From contig MGTS01000039.1 in assembly GCA_001799565.1 (NCBI GenBank), forward strand, positions 1 to 50,744: a stretch of DNA of 50,744 bases. The letters are read 5' to 3'. Shown here piece after piece: positions 37,572-46,542 of this stretch. The first letter of the stretch is position 1, and every line of letters begins with the position of its first letter. Source of the stretch: Elusimicrobia bacterium GWA2_51_34 (GTDB taxonomy: Bacteria > Elusimicrobiota > Elusimicrobia > Elusimicrobiales > UBA9959). Below the pieces are notes generated by a model that was not told the origin of the DNA, made no database searches, and saw only the letters and a list, made by a program, of their open reading frames with translations. Both the position numbers and the translations under genes were made by a program.

Positions 37572-39827
37572 TTATACGCTCGTAAGCTTAAAATCGTCCA
37601 TTCTCAACTTCATCAACTCTTCAGTCAGGTTCGCCGCCCATTTATAAATGTTGTTCTCGTGCAGATCCTGACGCATGCGGGTCATCCGTTCCTCCACCTC
37701 CGCTTTTGGCATGGTAAGCGAGTAGTAGATAGCGTCAGCCATCTGCTCAATATCATAGGGGTTTACTATCAGCGCGTCTTTAAGCTCCCGCGAAGCCCCG
37801 GCGAATCGGCTGAGTATCAGTACCCCGCGATGGTCGTCGCTGGCGGCGACAAACTCTTTGGCCACCAGATTCATGCCGTCGTGCAGAGAAGTCACCATGC
37901 AGACATCAGCTATCTTGTAGAATTTTGTTATCTCCTTGTGGTCATAGTGTTTTTCCAGAAAGGCTATCGCTTTCCAGTCCTTGGCCTTAAACTTCCAATT
38001 CACCCTGTCCACTTCAGCATGCAGCTCCGCCAGGAACCTGTGATACTGAGGGATATGGGTTCGGCTTGGCGCGCCCAACTGCACAAACGTGAATCTTTTC
38101 ACATACTCCGGATATTTTTCAAGAAACCGATCCACCGCCTTCACCCTTTCAAGCATACCCTTGGTGTAATCTATGCGGTCCACCCCGACACCCAGAAACT
38201 CGGCTTTCAGGCCCATCTCCTTGAGCACTGTTTTTAGCTCAGGCTTTTCACCTAAGGCTTTAGCGTCTCTATCCGGCCGCTGGAAATCAACGCTTATGGG
38301 GAAAGGCTTAATTATCGTTGTGTGGCCTTCTTTTTGTACCGAGAAATGTTCCCAGTCTATACGGGATTCCAATGTCCGGTCCACAGTGTCCAGAAAATTA
38401 TTGCAGTAGAACTGCGTCTGAAATCCTATCAGGTCCGCCCCCAAAAGGCCCATCACAAGTTCACGCTGCCAGGGGCAGATACCGAAGGTTTCCGGGTTCG
38501 GCCAGGGGATATGCCAGAAAACCGCCACTCTTGCGTCGGGCCTTACTGCTTTTATCATGCCGGGCAGCAGCGTGAAATGATAATCCTGTATCAGCACACA
38601 AGGTTCCTTCACATCGGCTATTTCCTCAAGCACGGTCTTGGCGAACTTCTTATTCACTTCATAGTAATACTTCCAGTCTTCTTTCCTGAAAATAGGCCGG
38701 ATGTGGGCTATATGGCAAAGCGGCCAGATCCCTTCGTTGGAAAAACCATAATAATAGCCGTCTTCTTCCTCCTTGCTGAGCGGCACCCGCCGCAAAGTAT
38801 AGGCAGGTTCTTCCGGCGGCACTTTTATGCGGTTATTATCGTCAGTGACCTCGAAATCAGCCTCCCCGCTGCCATGCGCCACCCACGTGCCGCCTGCGGC
38901 TTTCAATATGGGGTCCAGCGCGGTTACAAGGCCACCGGCTGGAATTATTGTTTTAATATCCTTACCCTCTTTTATATTCATGTAGGGCTCGCGGTTGGAC
39001 ACCACAAAAAGCGGCCGCCCGTCCATTTTCATTTTTATCAGTTCTTTCAGCCGTTCAGGAGTCCATAGCGATTCCCCCTCCTGACGCAAACGAGCCTCGT
39101 TCTGCGCCGCACGCCTTGCCGCCTGCAGATTCGTCGCAAGAGTTGTGGCTTCCCGGGCTATCGGCGCGAAAATATCCCCTTTGATAGGTGGGACGTGCCC
39201 GTGAGCGTTGCCCATGCGGAGGTTTTTCATCCATTCGGCCATCTGGATAACCGGATCAACAAGGTTCCACCTTATCGTCAGCAGGGTAACCAGCGATATA
39301 AGAACCATCTGCACCAGCAGCCTTATCAGCGTGCGCTTCCAGATTTTGTAAAGATTGTAGTCTATGTAGGAAACATTGGTGAATATGATTATACGCGCCG
39401 TATCCCCGCCATCCAGAGCTACGAAAAGCGGATACAGAAACATCTTTTTCTCCGCCATAGCGTAAGTAACGGGGTTATCCCGTCCTTCTTTCAACAGCGC
39501 GTCTATAGCTTCCTTGTGCACGGCCAGCACAGGGGTTAACGCGGATGAACTTACAATGCGGGTACCGCCGGAGTCATATACGGCTACGCCCTCCAATTGT
39601 TTCTGGGATTGGAACTTATCGGCAAGCCGTTGGACGCTGGCATAATTTTTAGCGGCAAGGTTGTTCCGGACACTTTCCTTAAAGCTTTCAGCCAGCAGGG
39701 CGGAGCGTGACAGCACTTCCTCATAGAGTTTAACCTTCTCGTGCCGGACATTGAGCCAGGCGGAAACAACAGCCACAAATACCACTACTACTATGAGCGA
39801 AATGATCAGTTTGAATGTTATACGCAT
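37572..39827 (-). CDS. otsA: Trehalose-6-phosphate synthase (GT20) fused to membrane HAMP sensor module
   Basis: A 751-residue protein from the ATG at 39827 (AAGGAGA 5 nt upstream; a frame extension to 39893 was rejected). Order: membrane helix 7-26, extracytoplasmic domain 27-164 ('[20 protein letters not shown]', '[16 protein letters not shown]'), helix 166-186, HAMP-like linker 187-240, and a GT20 domain from about 272 to the end. GT20 motifs are intact: 'VVSNREPY', '[12 protein letters not shown]', '[10 protein letters not shown]', '[10 protein letters not shown]', '[11 protein letters not shown]' and '[12 protein letters not shown]'. The usual OtsA is a soluble protein of about 460-500 residues. 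Here the architecture of a chemoreceptor or histidine kinase is attached to a synthase, suggesting trehalose synthesis controlled directly by an external signal. First gene of the operon. Confidence 0.93.
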   Translation of the reverse strand: MRITFKLIISLIVVVVFVAVVSAWLNVRHEKVKLYEEVLSRSALLAESFKESVRNNLAAKNYASVQRLADKFQSQKQLEGVAVYDSGGTRIVSSSALTPVLAVHKEAIDALLKEGRDNPVTYAMAEKKMFLYPLFVALDGGDTARIIIFTNVSYIDYNLYKIWKRTLIRLLVQMVLISLVTLLTIRWNLVDPVIQMAEWMKNLRMGNAHGHVPPIKGDIFAPIAREATTLATNLQAARRAAQNEARLRQEGESLWTPERLKELIKMKMDGRPLFVVSNREPYMNIKEGKDIKTIIPAGGLVTALDPILKAAGGTWVAHGSGEADFEVTDDNNRIKVPPEEPAYTLRRVPLSKEEEDGYYYGFSNEGIWPLCHIAHIRPIFRKEDWKYYYEVNKKFAKTVLEEIADVKEPCVLIQDYHFTLLPGMIKAVRPDARVAVFWHIPWPNPETFGICPWQRELVMGLLGADLIGFQTQFYCNNFLDTVDRTLESRIDWEHFSVQKEGHTTIIKPFPISVDFQRPDRDAKALGEKPELKTVLKEMGLKAEFLGVGVDRIDYTKGMLERVKAVDRFLEKYPEYVKRFTFVQLGAPSRTHIPQYHRFLAELHAEVDRVNWKFKAKDWKAIAFLEKHYDHKEITKFYKIADVCMVTSLHDGMNLVAKEFVAASDDHRGVLILSRFAGASRELKDALIVNPYDIEQMADAIYYSLTMPKAEVEERMTRMRQDLHENNIYKWAANLTEELMKLRMDDFKLTSV

Positions 39828-40035
39828 AAAGTCTCCTTGTGCGCCTCGGCAAATAACCGCCAAGGCCAGAAAGTAGCTGACTAAGAGAACCACACCCGCA
39901 GGAATGGCTGTAATTAGCGGCAGGCAGCAGCACGATCAGCGTATAAAAGAAAAAGCCGCCGTCCGGTAACTTAACCGTAGATGGCGGCCCGACCATCCCA
40001 ACCTCCGAAGCGATAACTACCTGCTCCGGACCCTT
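39828..40035 (-). promoter_or_regulatory. Long structured leader of the trehalose operon, possible attenuator or riboswitch
   Basis: About 200 nt separate the promoter from the otsA start. In the transcript, TCCGGAGC pairs with GCTTCGGA (40029-40003; one G-U) over an 11-base loop, and then comes GCCGCC...GGCGGC plus TTTTTC (39989-39950), an intrinsic-terminator shape with an inner CGGT/ACCG hairpin. The rest, up to AAGGAGA, has no ORF. I do not recognise a known riboswitch class. Confidence 0.5.
39950..39989 (-). terminator. Terminator-like hairpin inside the trehalose leader
   Basis: Stem GCCGCC / GGCGGC with a 22-nt loop carrying CGGT...ACCG, followed on the minus strand by TTTTTCTTTT. It lies about 125 nt upstream of the otsA start codon. 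Confidence 0.65.
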
Positions 40036-40041
40036 TGTATT

Positions 40042-40071
40042 ATTATACCGGTATACGGCTACAGGTGTCCA
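40042..40071 (-). promoter_or_regulatory. Promoter of the trehalose operon
   Basis: On the minus strand, TGGACA (-35 like, 40071-40066) and TATAAT (consensus -10, 40047-40042) are separated by 18 nt. Confidence 0.65.
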
Positions 40072-40313
40072 CTAAAAGTTTGCGGGCAAGTTCTAATCCT
40101 GCTGACCCCTGAGTCACAAGTAACACTGTTGAGCCCAAAGGGATTCCCGTCCGGCATTGGTTCCCAAAACAAACGGGCGTATTCCCGAAAGTCCTAATTT
40201 AAGCTGGGCACAATGACTGCAAAATATCGGGTCTTTCATACCATTACACGGCGGCTTAAATCAGCTATCCTTAATGATGTAGCGTTGTGAAAACCATCGC
40301 AAGGAGATACTGG
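40072..40313. other. Intergenic region, eroded palindrome, no gene seen
   Basis: The segment between the trehalose promoter and the protease gene holds a decayed copy (40089-40113) of the AATTTCGAATCCCG palindrome family and otherwise nothing I can name. Confidence 0.4.
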
Positions 40314-41756
40314 ATGAAAAAAATCAAGATAATTCAGTTGTTTGCAGCCGCGGCCTTATGCTCAGGGCAGGCCGGCGCGCAAAACATAGACTTTGACAAT
40401 CTTCCTTCTATAATGGACATAACAGCCCAGGCAAGCCAGATTGCGGCACCGGCTCCGCAGGCTGTACGGGTTGCGCAGGAACCGGCGCCAGCACAAACAT
40501 CGGCGCCAAAAGAGTGGACCATTATGGTATTTATGAACGGCAAGAACAATCTTGCGGACTATATCCTCAAAGATATGAACGAAATGGAGCAGGTAGGCTC
40601 ATCGGACAAGATCAATATAGTAACTGAAGCGGGGAAAATGGCCTACACCGCCCCTTCAAACCCGTATAACGACGGCTGGGGTGATTTTCCGGATATAAAC
40701 CCATGGAACAACTACTACATGCACCCAGGCTGGCCGCCTGCTCCCTCTTTCAACACGCCCAGCACCGAAACTGCCGAAACACCGTCGGTTGACTCGTGGG
40801 TCGGAGTCAGAAGATATTACGTACAGAAAGATAATGACACATCCAAACTGGGTTCCCTGCTGGTTGAAGAGCTGCCTAAAACGGATATGGGCGACTGGAA
40901 CGAACTGGTGGAGTTCACGCGGTGGGCCAAAGCTAAATACCCCGCAAAAAAATACATGCTTATAGTATGGAACCACGGCGACGGATGGATAACCAAAAGC
41001 TTGAAGATCTCGCTTCCCAAAGGCATTTCCTATGACGACGAAACCGGCAACGGCATAACCACCGTGCAGCTGGGCCAGGCCCTGGCCAAAATTGGAGGCG
41101 TGGACATTTACGCCTCCGACGCCTGCCTGATGCAGATGGCTGAAGTGGTTTACGAATTAAAAGATTACGCGCCGGTTATAGTGGGTTCCGAGGAAACCGA
41201 ACCCGGAGACGGGTGGGATTACGCCGCCTTTTTTTCAAGGCTGACCTCTTCCCTGACCCCTACCGCCTTGGCCAAAGCCGCGGTTGAAGGCTACGCTGCC
41301 TCTTATTCCGCCAAGGGGCAGGCCGCCACCCTTTCGGCCATACGCACACGTAACGCCGACAACCTGCGCGGCCTTCTTGACCAGTGGGTAACACTCGCCA
41401 TGGCCCAGGACAAGGCTAAGCTTAACGAAGCTCTCCGCGAATCCACCGGTTTCAAGGGCGCTGATTCGCGCGACCTGCTGCACTTCCTGAGCATCACGGG
41501 CGTCAAACTGCCGGAGTTGCAGGCCAAAGGCGCGGAAATCGCCTCGCTGGTCTCCAGCATGATGATTAAGAACGCCCCGGTAGGCAGCACCTATAAAAAC
41601 GCAGGCGGACTTGGCATCTATCTGCCTTACTACAGTTTTGACGACAACTATTCCAAGCTGGCTATGTCAAAAACAGGCAAATGGGACAGCTTCATAAAGT
41701 GGATGACCGACAAGGAACCTGCAGCACCTACAGCACCGGCGGCTCCTACCCGGTAA
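40314..41756 (+). CDS. Secreted C11 (clostripain-like) cysteine peptidase
   Basis: A 480-residue protein from the ATG at 40314 with AAGGAG 9 nt upstream; an upstream ATG at 40287 lacks this. Signal peptide 1-22 ('IIQLFAAAALCSGQAGAQ'), then a Pro/Ala-rich linker and the caspase-like fold: 'EWTIMVFMNGKNNLADYILK', 'KKYMLIVWNHGDGW' (catalytic His221) and 'DIYASDACLMQMAEVVYEL' (catalytic Cys271). The family cleaves after Arg or Lys. It is probably exported to the periplasm or outside; substrates are unknown. It is followed by a strong bidirectional terminator. Confidence 0.9.
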   Translation: MKKIKIIQLFAAAALCSGQAGAQNIDFDNLPSIMDITAQASQIAAPAPQAVRVAQEPAPAQTSAPKEWTIMVFMNGKNNLADYILKDMNEMEQVGSSDKINIVTEAGKMAYTAPSNPYNDGWGDFPDINPWNNYYMHPGWPPAPSFNTPSTETAETPSVDSWVGVRRYYVQKDNDTSKLGSLLVEELPKTDMGDWNELVEFTRWAKAKYPAKKYMLIVWNHGDGWITKSLKISLPKGISYDDETGNGITTVQLGQALAKIGGVDIYASDACLMQMAEVVYELKDYAPVIVGSEETEPGDGWDYAAFFSRLTSSLTPTALAKAAVEGYAASYSAKGQAATLSAIRTRNADNLRGLLDQWVTLAMAQDKAKLNEALRESTGFKGADSRDLLHFLSITGVKLPELQAKGAEIASLVSSMMIKNAPVGSTYKNAGGLGIYLPYYSFDDNYSKLAMSKTGKWDSFIKWMTDKEPAAPTAPAAPTR

Positions 41757-41777
41757 TAAAACAGTCGGTTAACATAA

Positions 41778-41812
41778 AAAAAACCGTCCGCCTAAGGCGG
41801 ACGGTTTTTAAT
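41778..41812. terminator. Bidirectional terminator between protease gene and hypF
   Basis: Perfect 12-bp stem AAACCGTCCGCC / GGCGGACGGTTT with loop TAA and A/T tracts on both sides; serves the convergent genes. Confidence 0.9.
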
Positions 41813-41826
41813 TTATCAGCTGACCG

Positions 41827-44175
41827 CTAATCACTACCAATTTTCTCTCTGTATTTCTTAAGGGCGCACCAGGCCTGGCCCAATGAAATACCGCCATCGT
41901 TTGCGGGCACCAGACTATTTGAGAAAGCCCTGAGGCCTTCCCGAAGAAGGCCGTCTATTACAAGTTCAAGCAGGATACGGTTCTGAAATACTCCTCCAGA
42001 CAGACATACAGTTTTTATGCCGGTTTCGGAACTGATAATTTTAAGCGCCTTAACTGCGGCAGCAGCCAGCCCGCAATGAAACCGCTCTGAAACCAGCCTT
42101 GCCTTGCCGATGTCGGCCAAAGCGCCAAGCACGGCTTGTGAAGGGTCAATTATAAGCATGCCCCGCCCTTTTGCCCGATTCTTTTCAACGCCGTTGGAAA
42201 AAGAGCGGGGCATGCCGTTTTCCCTGACGAGCGAAAACGGGTAAAAATCCTTACGCGGATGTCTAAAAAGGCTTTCAAGTTCCATTGCCGCCTGCCCCTC
42301 GTAAGTAACCGAGTCCCTTAAGCCCGCAATACAGCTGACGGCGTCAAAAAGCCGGCCCATGCTTGAGGTATCGGGAGAATTAAATTCCATTGTCAGCATA
42401 CGCGCCAGAAGCGCCATATTTTTCACCGGAACGCTTTTGAAGATATCCGGCGCCGACCGCGCGAAACCGGGGCCAAGCGCCGAACTGAGCAGAGAAAAAG
42501 CCCCGCGCCATATTTCGCGAACAGCCGCTTCCCCTCCGGGAAGGCGGAAGTATTTCAGGTGCCCCGCGCGCCGCCAGGTTTTACTTTCAAAGACCAGAAA
42601 TTCCCCCCCCCATATCTTTCCGTCCGACCCATATCCGGTGCCGTCAAAAGCCGCGCCTATAAAAGGCGTTTCAAGGCCGCGCTCCGCCGCCACGCTTAAT
42701 ATATGCGCCGCATGGTGCTGAACCGGCGCTTTTACTCCTTGAAAAGAAACCGCCATGGCGCTGGAAACATAAGCGGGGTGAGGGTCGTACGCTATAATCC
42801 CGGGCTTGAGTTTAAGCAGAGACTTCATTTTGGCCAGCGTCTCCGCGTAAAAATCCTGATTAAGTTTTTCGCTTAAATCTCCAATATGCTGGGAGAGGAA
42901 CGCCTCCCCCCCGCGGGTGAGGCAAAAAGTGTTTTTAAGGTCCGCTCCGCAGCCAAGGACTGAAACCCCGAAATTTCCTTTCAGCTTTACGGCTTCCGGC
43001 ACAAAACCGCGCGCGCGCCGGACAAGGCGGGTCTCGCCTTTTGAAACAAAAACTACGCTGTCGTCTACGCGGTTATGTATGGCGCGGTTGTGGAATATTA
43101 CGGCGTCGGCAAGCTCTTTCAATTTTGTTCCGGCCTCAACTGGAGATTTAGCTATGGGCTCATCCCTGCGGTTGCCGGAGGTCATTATGAGCGGGCAGGT
43201 ATTACCGCGGCGGCGGAGCAGTTCAAAAAGCGCCGCGTGAAGCGGGGTGTAAGCAAGCATCACGCCCGCGCGGGCAAGCCCCGGCGCGGCGCCGCTAAGC
43301 AGCGCCATATTTTTTTTAACGATCATTACCACCGGGGCACGGTGCGAAGAAAGTTCCCTTTCCTCCCGCTTTGAAACATGACATATAGCGCGGGCGGCCT
43401 GCACGCAGCTTACCATTACGGCGAAAGGCTTATGCGGCCTGTTTTTCAATTTCCGCAACCGCGTCACCGCCGCCACGCTTGAGGCCAGGCAGGCCAGATG
43501 AAAACCGCCAAGGCTTTGTATGGCGGCTATGCCTCCTTTCAGTATAACGCCGGCGGCAAACTCCAAGGCGGCGGGGCCGGAAATAATATTGCCCCGCGCA
43601 CGGACTTCAAGTGAAGGGCCGCAAACCGGGCAGGCATTCGGCTGGGCGTGAAAACGGCGGTCAAGGGGATTTTTATACTCCGCTTTACAGACAGGACACA
43701 TTTTAAAAGCGGCCATAGTGGTAAAAGGCCGGTCATAGGGCAGTTTTTTTACTATGGTAAAACGCGGTCCGCAGTTGGTGCAGTTGGTAAAAGGATAAAG
43801 GTACCGCCTGTCTTCGGGGTTAAGCATTTCCCGCCGGCAGTCCGCGCAAAGGGCCAGATCTACGGGTATTATAGCTGAGGACGCGGCCCCGCCGCCGCTT
43901 TTTACGATGACGAATTTTTTTTCGTTAAGCGGCAATAAAGTGGAAATGGAAAGCGAATCAAGGCGGGAAAGCGGCGGACTTTTAAGTTTCAAGCCGGAAA
44001 TAAAATTTTCAAGTCCGGCCCCTGTCCCTTCAGCTTCTATGGTAACGCCGGCGGAGTCGTTTTTTACCCAACCGCGAATACCATTGGCCGCGGCCAGCTT
44101 ATAGACATTGGGGCGGAACCCGACCCCCTGTACCACGCCTTTTACAAGTATCCTTTTCCTTAGAAGTTTAGACAT
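41827..44175 (-). CDS. hypF: [NiFe]-hydrogenase maturation carbamoyltransferase HypF
   Basis: A 782-residue protein from the ATG at 44175; the frame extends 28 codons upstream into repeat sequence. Order: acylphosphatase domain (1-90, 'VKGVVQGVGFRPNVYKLA'), two Zn-finger pairs (about 105-180, 'CADCRREM', 'CTNCGPRF', 'CPVCKAEY', 'CPVCGP'), YrdC-like domain (about 195-380), and a Kae1-like domain ('VQHHAAHILSVAAERGL', 'GAAFDGTGYGSDGKIWGGEF', 'VCLSGGVFQNRILLEL'). It makes the carbamoyl group from carbamoyl phosphate and ATP and transfers it to HypE for cyanide-ligand synthesis. It is the last gene of the hyp cluster in transcription order, after a repeat-filled gap. Confidence 0.96.
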   Translation of the reverse strand: MSKLLRKRILVKGVVQGVGFRPNVYKLAAANGIRGWVKNDSAGVTIEAEGTGAGLENFISGLKLKSPPLSRLDSLSISTLLPLNEKKFVIVKSGGGAASSAIIPVDLALCADCRREMLNPEDRRYLYPFTNCTNCGPRFTIVKKLPYDRPFTTMAAFKMCPVCKAEYKNPLDRRFHAQPNACPVCGPSLEVRARGNIISGPAALEFAAGVILKGGIAAIQSLGGFHLACLASSVAAVTRLRKLKNRPHKPFAVMVSCVQAARAICHVSKREERELSSHRAPVVMIVKKNMALLSGAAPGLARAGVMLAYTPLHAALFELLRRRGNTCPLIMTSGNRRDEPIAKSPVEAGTKLKELADAVIFHNRAIHNRVDDSVVFVSKGETRLVRRARGFVPEAVKLKGNFGVSVLGCGADLKNTFCLTRGGEAFLSQHIGDLSEKLNQDFYAETLAKMKSLLKLKPGIIAYDPHPAYVSSAMAVSFQGVKAPVQHHAAHILSVAAERGLETPFIGAAFDGTGYGSDGKIWGGEFLVFESKTWRRAGHLKYFRLPGGEAAVREIWRGAFSLLSSALGPGFARSAPDIFKSVPVKNMALLARMLTMEFNSPDTSSMGRLFDAVSCIAGLRDSVTYEGQAAMELESLFRHPRKDFYPFSLVRENGMPRSFSNGVEKNRAKGRGMLIIDPSQAVLGALADIGKARLVSERFHCGLAAAAVKALKIISSETGIKTVCLSGGVFQNRILLELVIDGLLREGLRAFSNSLVPANDGGISLGQAWCALKKYREKIGSD

Positions 44176-44239
44176 GAAAGTAGCGTTGAAGTCTGAAGCT
44201 CTGAAGCGCTGAAGTTCCGGAAGGCCGTTTGTTGATACC

Positions 44240-44400
44240 ATCCCACCACCCGCTTGCAAAAACGGCAGGCGGTGGAGCCATAGGCCTTTGAGACACCCTT
44301 TCCCAACGACTGTGACACTGGCCTGTCGCGGGCCTATGGCGCTGTCCGCGACTGTGACACTGGCCTGTCGCGGGCCTATGGCGCTGTCCGCGACTGAGGA
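44240..44400. repeat. 42-bp tandem repeat in the hypE-hypF gap
   Basis: Two exact tandem units (44307-44348 and 44349-44390; unit starts CGACTGTGACACTGGCCTGT) plus the start of a third. A CCACCACCCGCTTGC hairpin related to the deacetylase palindrome lies just left, at 44242-44278. Confidence 0.75.
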
Positions 44401-44401
44401 T

Positions 44402-44484
44402 TGTCATTCCCGCATGCTACTGGCGGGAATCCAATTAATTCTTTTTTTTCAATGGATCCCCGCCTACAGATTGCGGGGATGACA
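44402..44484. repeat. MITE-like inverted repeat element (TGTCATTCCCGC ends)
   Basis: Ends TGTCATTCCCGC and GCGGGGATGACA are inverted repeats; inside is a second pair (GGCGGGAATCC and GGATCCCCGCC). This is a widely dispersed repeat type in bacterial genomes as I recall; no gene inside. Confidence 0.6.
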
Positions 44485-44531
44485 GCAATTATGTCCAGCC
44501 TGTTTACCCGCCGACATTTGGCGGGCCGGAA

Positions 44532-45554
44532 TCAGCAGATCCTCGGCAGCTGCTCGCCTTCAAGCGGAAGGATCATCCGCGAGCCGCCTATAGCGGTATT
44601 TAGTCTTACCTGAGGTTTTGCGTCCTTTATAACCCGGCCCGCAACTGCGGCTTTACGGCCGTATTTACTTTTCTTTAAATTGGAAAGTATTTTGGCAACG
44701 CCCGCCGCGGCCGCGAAAATAACAACCTTGCCCTCATTGGCCACGTAAAGCGGGTCAAGGCCAAGCATCCTGCAGGCATTGTCGGTGGCCCGCGCCACGG
44801 GAATGGCCGTTTCCTCCAACTCAACGCTAAGGCCGCAGGCCTGCGAGATTTCACACAAGGCCGTGGCAAGCCCGCCGCGCGTCAGGTCGCGCATAAGCTT
44901 CACGCTCCCGGGCGCAGCCTTTAAAATTCCGGCGATCATTAAGTTAAGCGGAGCGCCGTCGCTTTTGACGGAGTCTGAAAGTCCCAGCGCGTTCCTGGCG
45001 TTCATCACCGCCACGCCATGGTCGCCAAGATTGCCGCTTACTATTACGGCGTCGCCGGGTTTTATTTTTTCACAGGTTAAATTCACGCCTTCAGGTATCC
45101 GGCCTATGCCGGAGGTGTTTATAAACAGACCGTCGGCATGGCCCTTTTCAACCACCTTGGTATCGCCGGTCACTATAGGCACGCCTGCTTCGGCGGCGGC
45201 GGACTTCATTGAACGGACGATCTTTGCCAGCCTTCCGGTACTGAAACCTTCCTCTATTATAAACCCGGCCGAAATAGCAAGCGGAACCGCCCCTTTTACG
45301 GCAAGATCGTTAATGGTGCCGCAAACCGCTATGCGGCCGATGTCGGCGCCCGGGAATTCAAGGGGACTCACCACATAGGAGTCGGTGGTAAAAGCGGCCC
45401 TCTCGCGCCCGAGCGGCACTTCCGCCGAGTCCTCAAGCCTTGCGAGCGCCGGATTTGAAAAATTTTTAAGAAAAAGAAGTTCTATCAGCTCGCGGGTAAG
45501 GCGGCCCCCGCCGCCGTGGGCTAAAGTTATTTTCTCAGGCAGTTTTGTTTTCAT
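44532..45554 (-). CDS. hypE: [NiFe]-hydrogenase maturation protein HypE
   Basis: A 340-residue AIR-synthase-like protein from the ATG at 45554; the longer frame to 45734 overlaps LysR and was trimmed. Features: 'LAHGGGGRLTRELIELLF' at the N-terminus, 'DSYVVSPLEFPGADIG', 'VTGDTKVVEKGHADGLFINT', 'LMRDLTRGGLATALCEI', and the C-terminal 'PRIC' whose Cys carries the carbamoyl group before dehydration to thiocyanate. All functional parts are present. Its start overlaps the end of the LysR gene by 20 nt, so the two are coupled. Confidence 0.96.
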   Translation of the reverse strand: MKTKLPEKITLAHGGGGRLTRELIELLFLKNFSNPALARLEDSAEVPLGRERAAFTTDSYVVSPLEFPGADIGRIAVCGTINDLAVKGAVPLAISAGFIIEEGFSTGRLAKIVRSMKSAAAEAGVPIVTGDTKVVEKGHADGLFINTSGIGRIPEGVNLTCEKIKPGDAVIVSGNLGDHGVAVMNARNALGLSDSVKSDGAPLNLMIAGILKAAPGSVKLMRDLTRGGLATALCEISQACGLSVELEETAIPVARATDNACRMLGLDPLYVANEGKVVIFAAAAGVAKILSNLKKSKYGRKAAVAGRVIKDAKPQVRLNTAIGGSRMILPLEGEQLPRIC

Positions 45555-46446
45555 TGTGCCGCCATTGTCTGGTAAGCATTTCCATAAAAAGTTTCGCGGA
45601 AAGGCTGAGCTTCCTGTTTTTGCTATGAAGCAGGTATAAAGGCCTTGAGACCTTTGCGTCGGAAAATCTGAACACATGAAGTTTCCCGTCTTTTTCCATA
45701 TTTCTGACGGTAGACTGGGGCAGGATAGAAACACCTACCCCTGAAGACACCATGGTTTTTATGGTGTCCACATTATCCAGCTCCATGCGGACGTTCCCCT
45801 TTATGCCGTGCTTCCTGAAAAAACCGTCAATATAGCGGCGGGAAGGAAAAGCTTTGTCAAAAAAAACAAAATCCAGCCCGTCCAAATCCCTGATAGCCAC
45901 GTTTTTTTTAGCGCAAAGAGGGCTGCCGGAGCCGGCAATAACAACCATTTCGTCCTGAGCTACCGGCGCCATGACAAGCCCGCTTATTTTTTTATAGGGA
46001 CAGGCCAAAAAACCGAAATCCGAGCGGCCGCAGGAAACATCTCCGTAAACCTGCGAGAACCGGCGGTATTCCAGGCTTATTTTGATGTCAGGCCTTACGG
46101 TCATGAATTTTTTAATATAATCCTGAACAAGGTACGGGCCGGCGCTGTAAATGGTGGAAATTTTTATTTCGTCGGCGGTTTTAACAGCGGCCAGTTTTTT
46201 CATTTCAGCCATGGAAGCGTCATAGAGCGCGACTATTTTCTTTGAGCCTTCATACAATTTCCCCCCGCATACGGTTAAAACAAGCTTATTCGCCGCGCGG
46301 TTAAACAGCCGGCATTTAAGCACCAGTTCAAGTTTTTTCAGCTGCTGGCTGACAGCCGACTGGGAGATATAATTAAGCCCGGCGGTTTTTGAAAAGCTGC
46401 CGCTTTCAACCAGGTCCCTGAAAACCTTAAGAGTTTCAATGTTCAT
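45535..46446 (-). CDS. LysR-family transcriptional regulator in the hyp cluster
   Basis: A 303-residue regulator. The N-terminal winged HTH is clear: 'LKVFRDLVESGSFSKTAGL', 'ISQSAVSQQLKKLE', followed by 'KCRLFNRAANKLVLTVCGG' and the effector-binding domain ('ISTIYSAGPYLVQDYIKKFM', 'SGVGVSILPQSTVRNM'). The family binds a small-molecule co-inducer and usually regulates neighbouring genes. Lying between hypD and hypE on the same strand and overlapping hypE, it is probably co-transcribed with them; a hydrogenase-linked role is inferred from this alone. Confidence 0.9.
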   Translation of the reverse strand: MNIETLKVFRDLVESGSFSKTAGLNYISQSAVSQQLKKLELVLKCRLFNRAANKLVLTVCGGKLYEGSKKIVALYDASMAEMKKLAAVKTADEIKISTIYSAGPYLVQDYIKKFMTVRPDIKISLEYRRFSQVYGDVSCGRSDFGFLACPYKKISGLVMAPVAQDEMVVIAGSGSPLCAKKNVAIRDLDGLDFVFFDKAFPSRRYIDGFFRKHGIKGNVRMELDNVDTIKTMVSSGVGVSILPQSTVRNMEKDGKLHVFRFSDAKVSRPLYLLHSKNRKLSLSAKLFMEMLTRQWRHNENKTA

Positions 46447-46537
46447 AAATGGGTAAGTTTAGAGTTAAGAGTTTTGAGTTAGGAGTTGGTTGTTTGAAGA
46501 TTCCAAACTCATAACTCAAAACTCTTAACTCCCAACT
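46447..46537. repeat. Inverted AGAGTTAAGAG word array
   Basis: AGAGTTAAGAGTTTTGAGTT (46460-46479) and AACTCAAAACTCTTAACTCC (46513-46532) form a long hairpin between hypD and lysR. Same kind of word array as elsewhere, different word. Confidence 0.75.
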
Positions 46538-46542
46538 GTTTT

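Noticed and set aside
39828-39893. Upstream start for otsA at 39893
   Set aside because: The added residues lie in the structured leader and the ATG at 39827 has a strong ribosome-binding site and begins a typical N-in membrane helix.
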